The notes beneath the pieces were generated by a model. It was not told where the DNA came from, made no database searches, and worked only from the letters and a program-made list of their open reading frames with translations. From Acidimicrobiaceae bacterium (lineage in GTDB: Bacteria; Actinomycetota; Acidimicrobiia; Acidimicrobiales; Ilumatobacteraceae): a stretch of DNA of 64,000 bases. This document shows positions 17,750 to 25,124 of this stretch, in pieces. The first letter of the stretch is position 1. Every line of letters starts with the position of its first letter. The position numbers were made by a program, and so were the translations under genes. The stretch spans positions 163,337 through 227,336 of the forward strand of contig JACJWG010000006.1 in assembly GCA_020637235.1 (NCBI GenBank). Reading direction: 5' to 3'.

Positions 17750-18934
17750 ATGAGAGCACAGAAGACGACGGCGGTGCTGCTCGCACTGTCGTTGGGCGTG
17801 GTCGCCGCGGCCTGCGGCGACGACGACGAAGACACCACCACCACCGAGGCCGCCGGCGGGAGCGACACCACCGCCGCCGACGGTGGTTCGGACACCACGG
17901 CCGCCGCCGGTGGCGAGAACGTGTGCCCCGAGAACCTCGTGATCCAGACCGACTGGTTCCCCGAACTCGAGCACGGCGGCACCTATCAGCTCATCGGTCC
18001 CGGCGGCGACGCCGACAAGGACACGATCTCGTACTCCGGCCCGGTGCAGGAGCAGTACAAGGTGGGCGGGCTCGAGACGATCACCATCAAGACGATCAGT
18101 TTCGACAAGGCCAACAGCTCGCAGCTGCTCGACGGTGACGCCGACATGGCGTACATCGGCTTCGGCGACGTGATCAAGGACTCGGCCGCGATCGACATGG
18201 TCGTCGTGATGAAGACCCTCGACAAGGACCCGCAGATGGTGATGTGGGACCCGACGCAGTACGACATCCAGGAGCCCGCCGACATCGCCGAGACCGGCGC
18301 CAAGGTGCTCCACTTCCCGGGTGCGGCCTACATCGACTACATGATCGCCAACGGGATCATGACCGAGGACCAGGACGACCCCAGCTACGACGGCTCCGAC
18401 GCCAAGTGGGTCGCCGAGGCCGGCGCCGTCATCCAGCAGGGTTTCGCCTCGAACGAGGTGTACAAGTACGAGAACGAGATCGCCTGGAAGGACGGCGCTC
18501 CTGCCGACGTGAGCTTCTTCACCGTCGGTGAGATGGGCTTCGACAACTACCCGGCCTCGCTCACCATGCTGAAGAGCCGCGCCGACGAGCTCGACGCCTG
18601 CCTCACGTTGCTGATCCCGAAGATGGCGCAGGCCTGGGTCGACTTCTTCAACGATCCGAAGCCGATCACCGACGCGATGATCGAGATCAACGTCGCCCAC
18701 GACGGCTTCTGGGGCCTCAGCCCCGAGATCAACGAGGCCGGCCTCGCCGTGGTCGAGGAGAAGGAGATCGCGGCGAACTCCGCCGACGGCACCTACTGCT
18801 CGATCGACGCCGACCGGGCCCAGGGCATCTACGACACGGTGAAGGCCGTGTACGACGCCCAGGGTGTCGAGATCACCGACGACGTCACGTCGATCTATAC
18901 GAACAAGTACTGCGAGGGTGCGCCGGGTCGCTGA
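17750..18934 (+). CDS. ABC importer substrate-binding lipoprotein
   Basis: A 394-residue extracytoplasmic binding protein. A lipoprotein signal runs to VAAAC with the lipidated cysteine at 22, followed by a Thr/Asp/Ala/Gly-rich linker to about residue 55, a style often seen in Acidimicrobiia. The rest is an NMT1/THI5- or TauA-like periplasmic binding fold. A GGGGGAG ribosome binding site lies close upstream. It is third in the importer operon and is followed by a perfect 13-bp hairpin. The ligand is unknown; neighbouring hydrolases suggest a small nitrogen-rich molecule. Confidence 0.88.
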   Translation: MRAQKTTAVLLALSLGVVAAACGDDDEDTTTTEAAGGSDTTAADGGSDTTAAAGGENVCPENLVIQTDWFPELEHGGTYQLIGPGGDADKDTISYSGPVQEQYKVGGLETITIKTISFDKANSSQLLDGDADMAYIGFGDVIKDSAAIDMVVVMKTLDKDPQMVMWDPTQYDIQEPADIAETGAKVLHFPGAAYIDYMIANGIMTEDQDDPSYDGSDAKWVAEAGAVIQQGFASNEVYKYENEIAWKDGAPADVSFFTVGEMGFDNYPASLTMLKSRADELDACLTLLIPKMAQAWVDFFNDPKPITDAMIEINVAHDGFWGLSPEINEAGLAVVEEKEIAANSADGTYCSIDADRAQGIYDTVKAVYDAQGVEITDDVTSIYTNKYCEGAPGR

Positions 18935-18962
18935 CCCGATCACGCATCGTCGGACGAACTGC

Positions 18963-18992
18963 ACGAGGGGGCCGGGCGACCGGCCCCCTCGT
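18963..18992 (+). terminator. Strong terminator hairpin of the ABC importer operon
   Basis: A perfect 13-bp GC-rich stem closed by a GCGA tetraloop, 28 bp after the substrate-binding protein stop. No T-tract follows. Confidence 0.7.
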
Positions 18993-19005
18993 CGCGTCCC
19001 TGCTT

Positions 19006-19096
19006 CGTGAGCCGGATGCGCAGCCGGTGCGCACGCCGCTCACGGAACACGTCGGTCCGTGAGCCGGATGCGCAGCCGGTGCGCATCTCGCTCACG
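19006..19096. repeat. Paired palindromic intergenic element, copy 1
   Basis: Two 39-bp imperfect palindromes (19006-19044 and 19058-19096) separated by 13 nt, giving a 52-bp period. Each has outer arms CGTGAGC / GCTCACG, a 2-nt internal loop on each side, inner arms GATGCGCA / TGCGCATC and a GCCGG loop. The first unit has changes in the right inner arm. The element fills the gap between the convergent ABC importer and VOC genes. The same element recurs at 24408 and 60429. Confidence 0.85.
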
Positions 19097-19103
19097 GAAG
19101 ACG

Positions 19104-19457
19104 TCAGCGGTAGGCGCAGAGGTCGAAGGCGTTGCCGTCGGGGTCGGCCAGGTTGACGATCGAGCCGTAGGGCTCGTGACGAGCGGGTGCCCGCACGACG
19201 GCACCGATCGACACCAGACGGGTCGTCTCGGCGTCGAACTCCGCCGGGGCGCACGCCAGGTCGAGATGGGTGCCACCCGGCCGGTGTGCCCCACGTTGCA
19301 GGCCGATCCGGCGCACGCCGTCGGCCGAGGACAGCACGATCCAACGGTCGCCGTCCTCCCGCTCGGTCTCCGACAGCCCGAGCGCCGCGCCCCAGAACCG
19401 GGCGAGGCGTTCGGTGTCGGGCGAGTCGATCGTGACGAGGTCGAACGAGGCGGGCAC
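19104..19457 (-). CDS. VOC/glyoxalase-like protein
   Basis: A 117-residue single-domain protein of the vicinal-oxygen-chelate superfamily. It opens with a beta strand and the ARFWGAALG helix, and ends with the typical VNLADPDGNAFDLC strand. Such proteins are dioxygenases, isomerases or drug-binding proteins; no specific activity can be read. It is the third gene of a minus-strand operon after creatininase and M20 hydrolase, with a 13-bp gap. Its stop lies 8 bp from the palindromic repeat. Confidence 0.8.
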   Translation of the reverse strand: MPASFDLVTIDSPDTERLARFWGAALGLSETEREDGDRWIVLSSADGVRRIGLQRGAHRPGGTHLDLACAPAEFDAETTRLVSIGAVVRAPARHEPYGSIVNLADPDGNAFDLCAYR

Positions 19458-19470
19458 GACGTGGGTCGCC

Positions 19471-20772
19471 TCAGCCGTCGTTCGCGAGCTGGAGCACCAC
19501 CTGCAACAGCACGTCGGTGCCGGCCTGCAGGTCGGTCGCCTCGGTGAGCTCGGCGAGGTTGTGCGACAGTCCGTTCACGCTCGGCACGAAGATCATCGAC
19601 GTCGGACAGATGCGAGCCAGCATCTGGGCGTCGTGGCCGGCACCGCTCGGCATCCGCATCGTCGACAGGCCGAGGCGCGTCGCGGTGGTCTCGACCAGGT
19701 CGATCATCCGCGCGTCGAACTCCACCGGCTCGAACCGCGCCAGCGTCCGCCGCTCGATCGTGACCCCCTCGTCGTCGGCCAGCCGACGGCACGACGTGTC
19801 GAACCGGTGCTCGGCCTGCTGGAGCAGGTGCTCGTCGGTGTTGCGCAGGTCGACGGTCATCGTCACCGACGACGGCACGACGTTCACGAGGTTCGGCGTG
19901 AACTCCATCCGACCCACCGTGGCCACCTGCGATCCGCCCATCTGCCGGGCGATCGCACGCACGCCGGCAGTGAGCTCCGCCGCCACGTACCCGGGATCCC
20001 GGCGCAGACGCATCGGGGTGGTGCCGGCGTGGGCCGACTGTCCGGTGATCGTGAGCTCGGTCCACGAGATCCCCTGCACCCCGGTGACCACGCCGATCGT
20101 GACGCCGGCGTCCTCCAACACGGGGCCCTGCTCGATGTGCAGCTCGACGTACGCGTGCGGGGCTGCGGCTGTCGGGCACGGGGTGGGCCCGGCATATCCG
20201 ATGCGTGCGAGCTCGTCGCCGAGCCGGGCGCCGTCGTCGGCGGCACGCACGTCGAGCGCGTCCTCGAGCGCCAGCCCGCCGACGTAGACCAGGCTGCCGA
20301 GCATGTCGGGCTGGAATCGTGCGCCCTCCTCGTCGGTGAAGAACGCGACGGCGACCGGGCGTCGGGTGGCGACGCCGTGGGTGATCAGCGTCTCGACCAC
20401 CTCGAGCCCGCCCAGCACGCCGAGGTTGCCGTCGAAGCGACCGCCCGTCCGCACGGTGTCGATGTGCGACCCCACCATCACCGGTGCCAGCGCCGGGTCG
20501 TCGCCGGCACGCACGCCGACGACGTTGCCGATCGCATCGATCGACACGGCGAGGCCGAGGTCGCGCATCCAGCCGACGACGAGGTCGCGACCGTCGCGGT
20601 CGGCGTCGGTGAGCGCGAGCCGGGCGCACCCGCGCTCGCCGCGAGGACCGATCACCTGTCCGATCTCACCGAGGGCGTCGAGTCGCCGCAGCAGTCGATC
20701 GACGTCGATCCGCAGCGCCGCGGGGTCGGCGCTGTCGGCGGTGTCGGCGGTGTCGGCGGTGTCGGCGTCCAC
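19471..20772 (-). CDS. M20 amidohydrolase (allantoate / N-carbamoyl-amino-acid type)
   Basis: A 433-residue dinuclear metallohydrolase. Metal-ligand motifs are SHIDT (H103, D105), D114 and the E148-E149 pair, and the HIEQGP motif at 212-217 separates the carbamoylase/allantoate amidohydrolase/ureidoglycolate branch from ordinary M20 peptidases. It would hydrolyse an N-carbamoyl or ureido amide. The GTG start at 20772 is next to the stop of the creatininase gene, and the first 14 residues are a D-T-A repeat from a 9-bp minisatellite. With the creatininase-family neighbour it suggests stepwise hydrolysis of a cyclic ureide. Confidence 0.88.
   Translation of the reverse strand: MDADTADTADTADSADPAALRIDVDRLLRRLDALGEIGQVIGPRGERGCARLALTDADRDGRDLVVGWMRDLGLAVSIDAIGNVVGVRAGDDPALAPVMVGSHIDTVRTGGRFDGNLGVLGGLEVVETLITHGVATRRPVAVAFFTDEEGARFQPDMLGSLVYVGGLALEDALDVRAADDGARLGDELARIGYAGPTPCPTAAAPHAYVELHIEQGPVLEDAGVTIGVVTGVQGISWTELTITGQSAHAGTTPMRLRRDPGYVAAELTAGVRAIARQMGGSQVATVGRMEFTPNLVNVVPSSVTMTVDLRNTDEHLLQQAEHRFDTSCRRLADDEGVTIERRTLARFEPVEFDARMIDLVETTATRLGLSTMRMPSGAGHDAQMLARICPTSMIFVPSVNGLSHNLAELTEATDLQAGTDVLLQVVLQLANDG
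20732..20767. repeat. 9-bp minisatellite, four units
   Basis: Four tandem units of GTGTCGGCG (the first has one change) at the 5' end of the M20 gene; they encode the D-T-A repeat of its N-terminus. Confidence 0.8.
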
Positions 20773-20773
20773 G

Positions 20774-21559
20774 TCAGCGCCCGAAGTCGAACGTGGCCAC
20801 CTCGCGCAGCGCCTCGCCGAACGCGCGCACGTTGCCCTCGAACAACTGCTTGCCGAGTTCGGCGTCGGCCGGCAACGGGTCACCGATGTAGCCATCGGGG
20901 TTGAAGTCGTTCGACAGCCAGCCGAAGCTCACCCGGCCACCGAATCGCACGTACTTGTTGCCGGCGAGCTTCTCGGGCACGCGCCGCTCGGCGAGGTCCA
21001 TCCGCACCAGCTCGGGCGCCAGGTGCAGCACCACCGAGGTCTCGTCGGTCCCGCCGTGGATGCCCATGCCGAGCTCGCCGGCCGGCGACGCACCGCCCTG
21101 GTCGGCGGGCATACCGGGATGAGCGAGGAAGGTCATCAGCCCGTGCGCGAGCCGCAGTTCGCGACACGCGACGTTCGCGAGGGCGCTGTTGCCGCCGTGG
21201 CCGTTCAGGAACACGAGGCGCTTCGCCCTGGTGGTGGCGAGGCACCGGCCGATGTCGTCGAGCACGGCGAGCAGCGTGGTGGCCGAGAGCCAGATCGTGC
21301 CGGGCGCCCAGGCGTGCTCGTTCGACTTGGTGTAGGTGAGCGTGGGCAACAACCAGGCGTCGACCTCCTCGCCCACCTCGGCGATGGCCGCCTCGGCGAC
21401 CGCGGTCGCAACCAGCGAGTCGGTCGACAGCGGCAGGTGCGGGCCGTGCTGCTCGATCGCTCCCAGTGGCTGGACGAAGATGCTGCGCTCGGTGATCCGT
21501 TCGGCCACCTCTGGTGCCCGGAGATCGATGAATCGGCGTACCTGTGTCACGTCGTGCAC
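20774..21559 (-). CDS. Creatininase-family metallohydrolase
   Basis: A 261-residue protein of the creatininase family. Metal-binding motifs are GAIEQHGPHLP (E36, H38), D47 in STD, NGHGGN with H121 and a later GGTDE. Members hydrolyse creatinine, formamide intermediates in F420/riboflavin synthesis (ArfB) or act in mycofactocin maturation (MftE). No mycofactocin or F420 genes are nearby, while an M20 ureido-type hydrolase follows directly, so a cyclic-amide hydrolase is the best reading. GTG 21559 is the preferred start; GTG 21550 is also possible. The gene is divergent from the flavoprotein gene across 37 bp. Confidence 0.85.
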   Translation of the reverse strand: MHDVTQVRRFIDLRAPEVAERITERSIFVQPLGAIEQHGPHLPLSTDSLVATAVAEAAIAEVGEEVDAWLLPTLTYTKSNEHAWAPGTIWLSATTLLAVLDDIGRCLATTRAKRLVFLNGHGGNSALANVACRELRLAHGLMTFLAHPGMPADQGGASPAGELGMGIHGGTDETSVVLHLAPELVRMDLAERRVPEKLAGNKYVRFGGRVSFGWLSNDFNPDGYIGDPLPADAELGKQLFEGNVRAFGEALREVATFDFGR

Positions 21560-21596
21560 GGTATCGCCCGCCGGTTCGGCCGAGCAGAATGGCGGC

Positions 21597-23150
21597 GTGT
21601 CGGAACACGATGTTGATGCCGTCGTCATCGGCGCGGGCCACAACGGGCTCGTCTGCGCCGCCTATCTGGCTCGGGCGGGGATGCGCACCTTGCTCGTCGA
21701 GGCCCGGACGTCGGTGGGTGGCACGGCGTCGAGCGACACCTTCGCCGGCGCCACCGTCAACATCTGCAACTGCGACCACATCACGTTCCGCACCACGCCG
21801 GTGATGGACGAGCTCCGCCTCGGCGACCACGGCCTGCGCTACCTCGACGTCGATCCCGCGCAGACCAACATGGCGTGGTCGGGTGGGCCGGCGTGGGCGA
21901 TGCACCACGACGTCGACGCCACGCTCGACTCGCTGGCGACCACGTTCCCCCAGGAGGTCCGCGGCTACCGCCGATATCTCCGGGCGGCGATGCCGGCGGT
22001 GCAGATGGTGTTCGACCAGGCGAACGACCCGCCGACGTTCGCTCGGATCATGCGCAAGGTGATCGCCCGCAAGGGCGCCGGGGTCCCGGCGCTGTTGCGA
22101 TGGAGCCGGCGCAGCGCAGCCGACGTGATGCGCGAGTTCTTCAGCACCGATGCGCTGCAGGGCCCGGCGATGGTGACCGGTCCGATGGTGTGGGGCATCT
22201 CGCCCGAGCTGCCCGGCACCGGGCTCGGTTCGCTCACCTACGCGATGCGTCACGTCGGCACCGTGGGGCGACCCGTCGGTGGCAGCGGCATGGTGCCGGT
22301 CGCGCTCGAGCGGGCGCTGCTCGCCCACGGCGGCCAGGTGCGGCTCGCCACTCGCGTCGAGGCGATCACCTGTGAGGGCCCGGCCGTCCGGGGCGTGGTG
22401 CTCGACGACGGCACCGAGGTTCGCGCCGGCGTGGTCGTGTCGGCCTGCAATCCGCACGACACCTTCCTCCGGTGGCTGCGCGATCCCCCGCCGCAGGCGC
22501 ACGGACTCGTCGAGCGGTGGCGTGCGACGCCGCACCACGAGGGCTACGAGTCGAAGATCGATGCGGTCATCACCTCGCTCCCCCGTCTCCGGGCGATGGC
22601 GCACCTCCCCGACGCGGCCGGCGGTCCGCATCCGCTCACCGGCACGGTGATCGTCGCACCGTCGCTCGCCGACATGCACCACGGCGCCGAGCTGATGGGA
22701 CGTGGTGAGGTGCTCGATCGTCCGGGCATGTTCCTGAACGTGCCGACCGTGGTGGACCCGTCGATGGCGCCGGCCGGACAGCACGTGCTCAGCCTCGAGT
22801 GCCTCTACACGCCGTACCGGCTGCGTGGCGGTTGGCCGGGCAGCGGCGAGCCACGACGCTGGCTCGAACGCCTCGCCGATCTCGCCGAGCCCGGCTTCCT
22901 CGACTCGATCGGCGAGTGGCGGGCGATGACGCCCGACCGCTACGAGTCCGAGTTCCACCTGCCCGCCGGCCATGCCACCAGCTTCGCCGGCGGCCCCCTC
23001 GCGGCGCTGCTGAACCGCCAGCCCGAGCTCACCCGCTATCACACGCCGGTCAAGGGTCTGTTCCTCACGGGTGCAGCGACCTTCCCCGGCGCAGGTGTGT
23101 GGGGGGCGAGCGGACGGAACGCGGCGCACGAGGTGCTGCGGCGCCGCTGA
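21597..23150 (+). CDS. Phytoene-desaturase-like FAD oxidoreductase
   Basis: A 517-residue flavoprotein of the amine-oxidase/carotenoid-desaturase superfamily. It opens with the dinucleotide fold VIGAGHNGL, then EARTSVGGTASS, and closes with the FAD-binding end motif LFLTGAATFPGAGVWGASG. Human and bacterial relatives of this type (PYROXD2-like) have poorly defined substrates. GTG at 21597 is chosen as it begins just before the FAD fold. No carotenoid genes lie nearby, so carotenoid synthesis is unlikely. Confidence 0.85.
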   Translation: MSEHDVDAVVIGAGHNGLVCAAYLARAGMRTLLVEARTSVGGTASSDTFAGATVNICNCDHITFRTTPVMDELRLGDHGLRYLDVDPAQTNMAWSGGPAWAMHHDVDATLDSLATTFPQEVRGYRRYLRAAMPAVQMVFDQANDPPTFARIMRKVIARKGAGVPALLRWSRRSAADVMREFFSTDALQGPAMVTGPMVWGISPELPGTGLGSLTYAMRHVGTVGRPVGGSGMVPVALERALLAHGGQVRLATRVEAITCEGPAVRGVVLDDGTEVRAGVVVSACNPHDTFLRWLRDPPPQAHGLVERWRATPHHEGYESKIDAVITSLPRLRAMAHLPDAAGGPHPLTGTVIVAPSLADMHHGAELMGRGEVLDRPGMFLNVPTVVDPSMAPAGQHVLSLECLYTPYRLRGGWPGSGEPRRWLERLADLAEPGFLDSIGEWRAMTPDRYESEFHLPAGHATSFAGGPLAALLNRQPELTRYHTPVKGLFLTGAATFPGAGVWGASGRNAAHEVLRRR

Positions 23151-23163
23151 GGGCGTATCATGG

Positions 23164-23300
23164 GCGTCGCCGACGGGGAGTAACCCTTCCGTCCGGCGGT
23201 CGTCAACACGAGCTCCCGCTCCGGCCGCTGGAACCAGGTGTCATCCGACACCGGGTGGGTGAGACCAGAGGCACCAGACGCATGTCCGGTGTCGAAAGGA
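23164..23300 (+). promoter_or_regulatory. yybP-ykoY (manganese) riboswitch
   Basis: The 160-bp leader of the M50 protease gene carries the conserved yybP-ykoY elements in order. GGGGAGTA is at 23175-23182. A helix 23193-23199 / 23225-23231 encloses the 5' internal-loop sequence TCGTCAACAC, a GAGC-TCCC-GCTC hairpin and the 3' loop CGG. A hairpin (GGTGTC / GACACC) follows, then the GAGACC segment at 23261-23266. A possible P1 uses GCGTC 23164-23168 with GACGC 23277-23281. CCGGTGTC at 23286-23293, just before the AAAGGA ribosome binding site, can pair with GACACCGG at 23247-23254 and would break the last hairpin, a plausible expression platform. The family senses Mn2+. Confidence 0.82.
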
Positions 23301-23310
23301 CCCCATCACC

Positions 23311-24402
23311 ATGTTCCCCTCCGGCTCTCGATCCACAGGCTCGCTCTCGCTCGGCCGCCTGTTCGGCATCCCATTCCAGCTCCACTGGAGCGTCCTGCTC
23401 GTCGCGCTGCTCTTCGGCTCGGGCCTCGCGGCCAGCTACGGCGGCATCGGTGCCGTCGTGGCACTCGTCGGCTTCCTCGCGTCGATCACCGCGCACGAGG
23501 TCTCCCACGCACTGGTCGCCCGCCGCTACGGCGTCCAGACCGAGTCGATCCAGCTGTGGGCGCTCGGCGGGGTGGCACGCCTCGACCGCGAGGCGTCCAC
23601 GCCCGGAGGCGACGCCTGGATCGCGGCGGCGGGGCCGCTGACGAGCCTCGCGATCGGCATCGGCTCGCTCGGCGCGATGTTCGGCCTCGCCGCGCTGGGC
23701 CTCAGCGGTGTCGGCCTGTCGATCCTCGGCTGGCTCGGCATCATCAACGTCGTGCTCGCGGTCTTCAACCTGCTGCCGGGTGCACCCCTCGACGGTGGTC
23801 GCATCCTGCGCGCGCTTCGCTGGCGTTCGCACGGCGACCGGTTCCGGGCGGCACGTGAAGCGGGCAACGCCGGCAAGGCGGTCGGCTTCTCGCTGGCCGG
23901 CGTCGGCATGGTGATGATCTTCAACGGGCTGCCGGGCCTGATGCTGGTGCTGACCGGTCTGTTCATCGCCCTGAGCGCGAAGGCCGAGATGATGGCCGTC
24001 GACATCGCGGAGCGACTGCAGGGCACCCTCGTCCGCGACCTCACCTGGTTCGGGGTGGCGGAGGCCACCGGGGACACCGACGCCGACACCATGTGGTGGC
24101 AGCGTTCGCGGCTCGGTGGCGCGGGCGCGGTGGCGGTCACTCGTCCCGACGGCGCGATCGAGGGCATCGTCATCGAGGAGCAGCTGCAGGCGGTGCCCGA
24201 GGAGCGCCGGCCCTACGTGGCACTCACCCAGCTGATGGTGCCGACGTCGCGCGTCGCCAAGGCCGATCTCGACGACGATCTGTCCGACGTGCTGTCGCGC
24301 CTCGATCCGGCGGCGCCGGTCGTGACGGTGTGGCGCGAGGGCCGCCTGCTCGGTGTGGTGCCGAGCCGGCGTCTGCTGGCCCGACTGCGCTCGGCGACCT
24401 GA
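23311..24402 (+). CDS. Site-2 protease family (M50) membrane metalloprotease
   Basis: A 363-residue intramembrane metalloprotease. The zinc motif H62-E-V-S-H66 lies in the second hydrophobic segment, and the third ligand D161 is in NLLPGAPLDGGR, both hallmarks of M50. About six membrane segments are followed by a soluble C-terminal part from about residue 230 that resembles a degenerate CBS-pair. These proteases cut membrane-bound anti-sigma factors, signal peptides or regulators. The gene is monocistronic, follows a manganese riboswitch and ends just before a palindromic repeat. The link to manganese is unusual. Confidence 0.9.
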   Translation: MFPSGSRSTGSLSLGRLFGIPFQLHWSVLLVALLFGSGLAASYGGIGAVVALVGFLASITAHEVSHALVARRYGVQTESIQLWALGGVARLDREASTPGGDAWIAAAGPLTSLAIGIGSLGAMFGLAALGLSGVGLSILGWLGIINVVLAVFNLLPGAPLDGGRILRALRWRSHGDRFRAAREAGNAGKAVGFSLAGVGMVMIFNGLPGLMLVLTGLFIALSAKAEMMAVDIAERLQGTLVRDLTWFGVAEATGDTDADTMWWQRSRLGGAGAVAVTRPDGAIEGIVIEEQLQAVPEERRPYVALTQLMVPTSRVAKADLDDDLSDVLSRLDPAAPVVTVWREGRLLGVVPSRRLLARLRSAT

Positions 24403-24407
24403 CCGTA

Positions 24408-24498
24408 CGTGAGCCCGATGCGCACCGGCTGCGCATCCCGCTCACGAAGGCGAGGGGTTCGTGAGCCCGATGCGCACCGGCTGCGCATCTCGCTCACG
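24408..24498. repeat. Paired palindromic intergenic element, copy 2
   Basis: Two 39-bp palindromes (24408-24446 and 24460-24498) with the same 13-nt spacer as copies 1 and 3. Arms are identical to the other copies, but the loop is CCGGC, the reverse complement of the GCCGG loop elsewhere, so this copy lies in the opposite orientation. It occupies the gap between the convergent M50 and phosphoribosyltransferase genes. Confidence 0.85.
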
Positions 24499-24507
24499 AA
24501 GGCGAGG

Positions 24508-25002
24508 TCAGGCGTCCTTGACGCTCCAGCTGCGCTTCGCGACCGGGTCCTTGTCGCTCCAGGGGAAGTTGATCCAGAGATCGGTCTTCTTCCACACGTA
24601 GTCGCACTTCACGACCGAGTGGCTCTTCTCGTACAGGCACGCGGTGCGCACCTCGGCCACCTTGCCGGCGCAGAAGTCGAGCACGCTGCGCAGCGTGTGT
24701 CCGGTGTCGGCCACGTCGTCGGCGATCAGGATCTTGAAGTGACTCGCATCGACGAAGTCGGGCGCCGGCGGCAGGATGCGGGGCACCTCGAGGCGCTCGT
24801 CGACGCCGGTGTAGAACTCGACGTTCATCGTGTACACGTTCTTCACGCTGAGCGCGTAGCCGAGAGCACCGCCGATCAGCAGGCCGCCACGGGCGATCGA
24901 CAGGATCATGTCCGGCTCGTAGTCGTCGGCCACCTGCTGGGCCAGCTCGCGGGAGGCGGTTCCGAAGATCTCCCAGGACATGATCTCGCGTTCGGACGAC
25001 AC
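24508..25002 (-). CDS. Purine-type phosphoribosyltransferase
   Basis: A 164-residue type I phosphoribosyltransferase. The PRPP-binding motif ILIADDVADTGHT is at about 91-103 and an SIARGGL segment lies near 35-41. Size and motifs fit xanthine-guanine or hypoxanthine phosphoribosyltransferases that salvage purine bases. A GTG at 25002 is the longest start; ATG at 24981 is an alternative. A TAGGTT box lies upstream. It is co-directional with the xanthine-dehydrogenase-type operon that ends 122 bp upstream, which fits purine salvage next to purine oxidation. Confidence 0.82.
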   Translation of the reverse strand: MSSEREIMSWEIFGTASRELAQQVADDYEPDMILSIARGGLLIGGALGYALSVKNVYTMNVEFYTGVDERLEVPRILPPAPDFVDASHFKILIADDVADTGHTLRSVLDFCAGKVAEVRTACLYEKSHSVVKCDYVWKKTDLWINFPWSDKDPVAKRSWSVKDA

Positions 25003-25124
25003 GGCAACTCACTCGCTTTCGACGACGACGGGGTACCTGGCCAACCTAGACGATGCCACCCGCCACGGCCGAACGACCGACCGTCACCCACGGCCGACCG
25101 GCACGAACGCCCGGGATCGCCGGG

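Noticed and set aside
19006..19096. Short coding frames crossing the palindromes, with recurring peptides such as MRSRCASRSR
   Set aside because: These peptides are translations of the repeat itself, appear in several frames and lack starts with ribosome binding sites.
20774..21559. Mycofactocin maturation protein MftE
   Set aside because: No MftA-D or glycosyltransferase MftF genes nearby; the direct neighbours are hydrolases.
21597..23150. Carotenoid desaturase CrtI
   Set aside because: Similar FAD folds but no crtB, crtE or other carotenoid genes; the sequence looks more like the broad PYROXD2-type group.
24408..24498. Possible CRISPR array from the repeated palindromes
   Set aside because: Only two units per site, 13-nt spacers are too short, and no cas genes are present.
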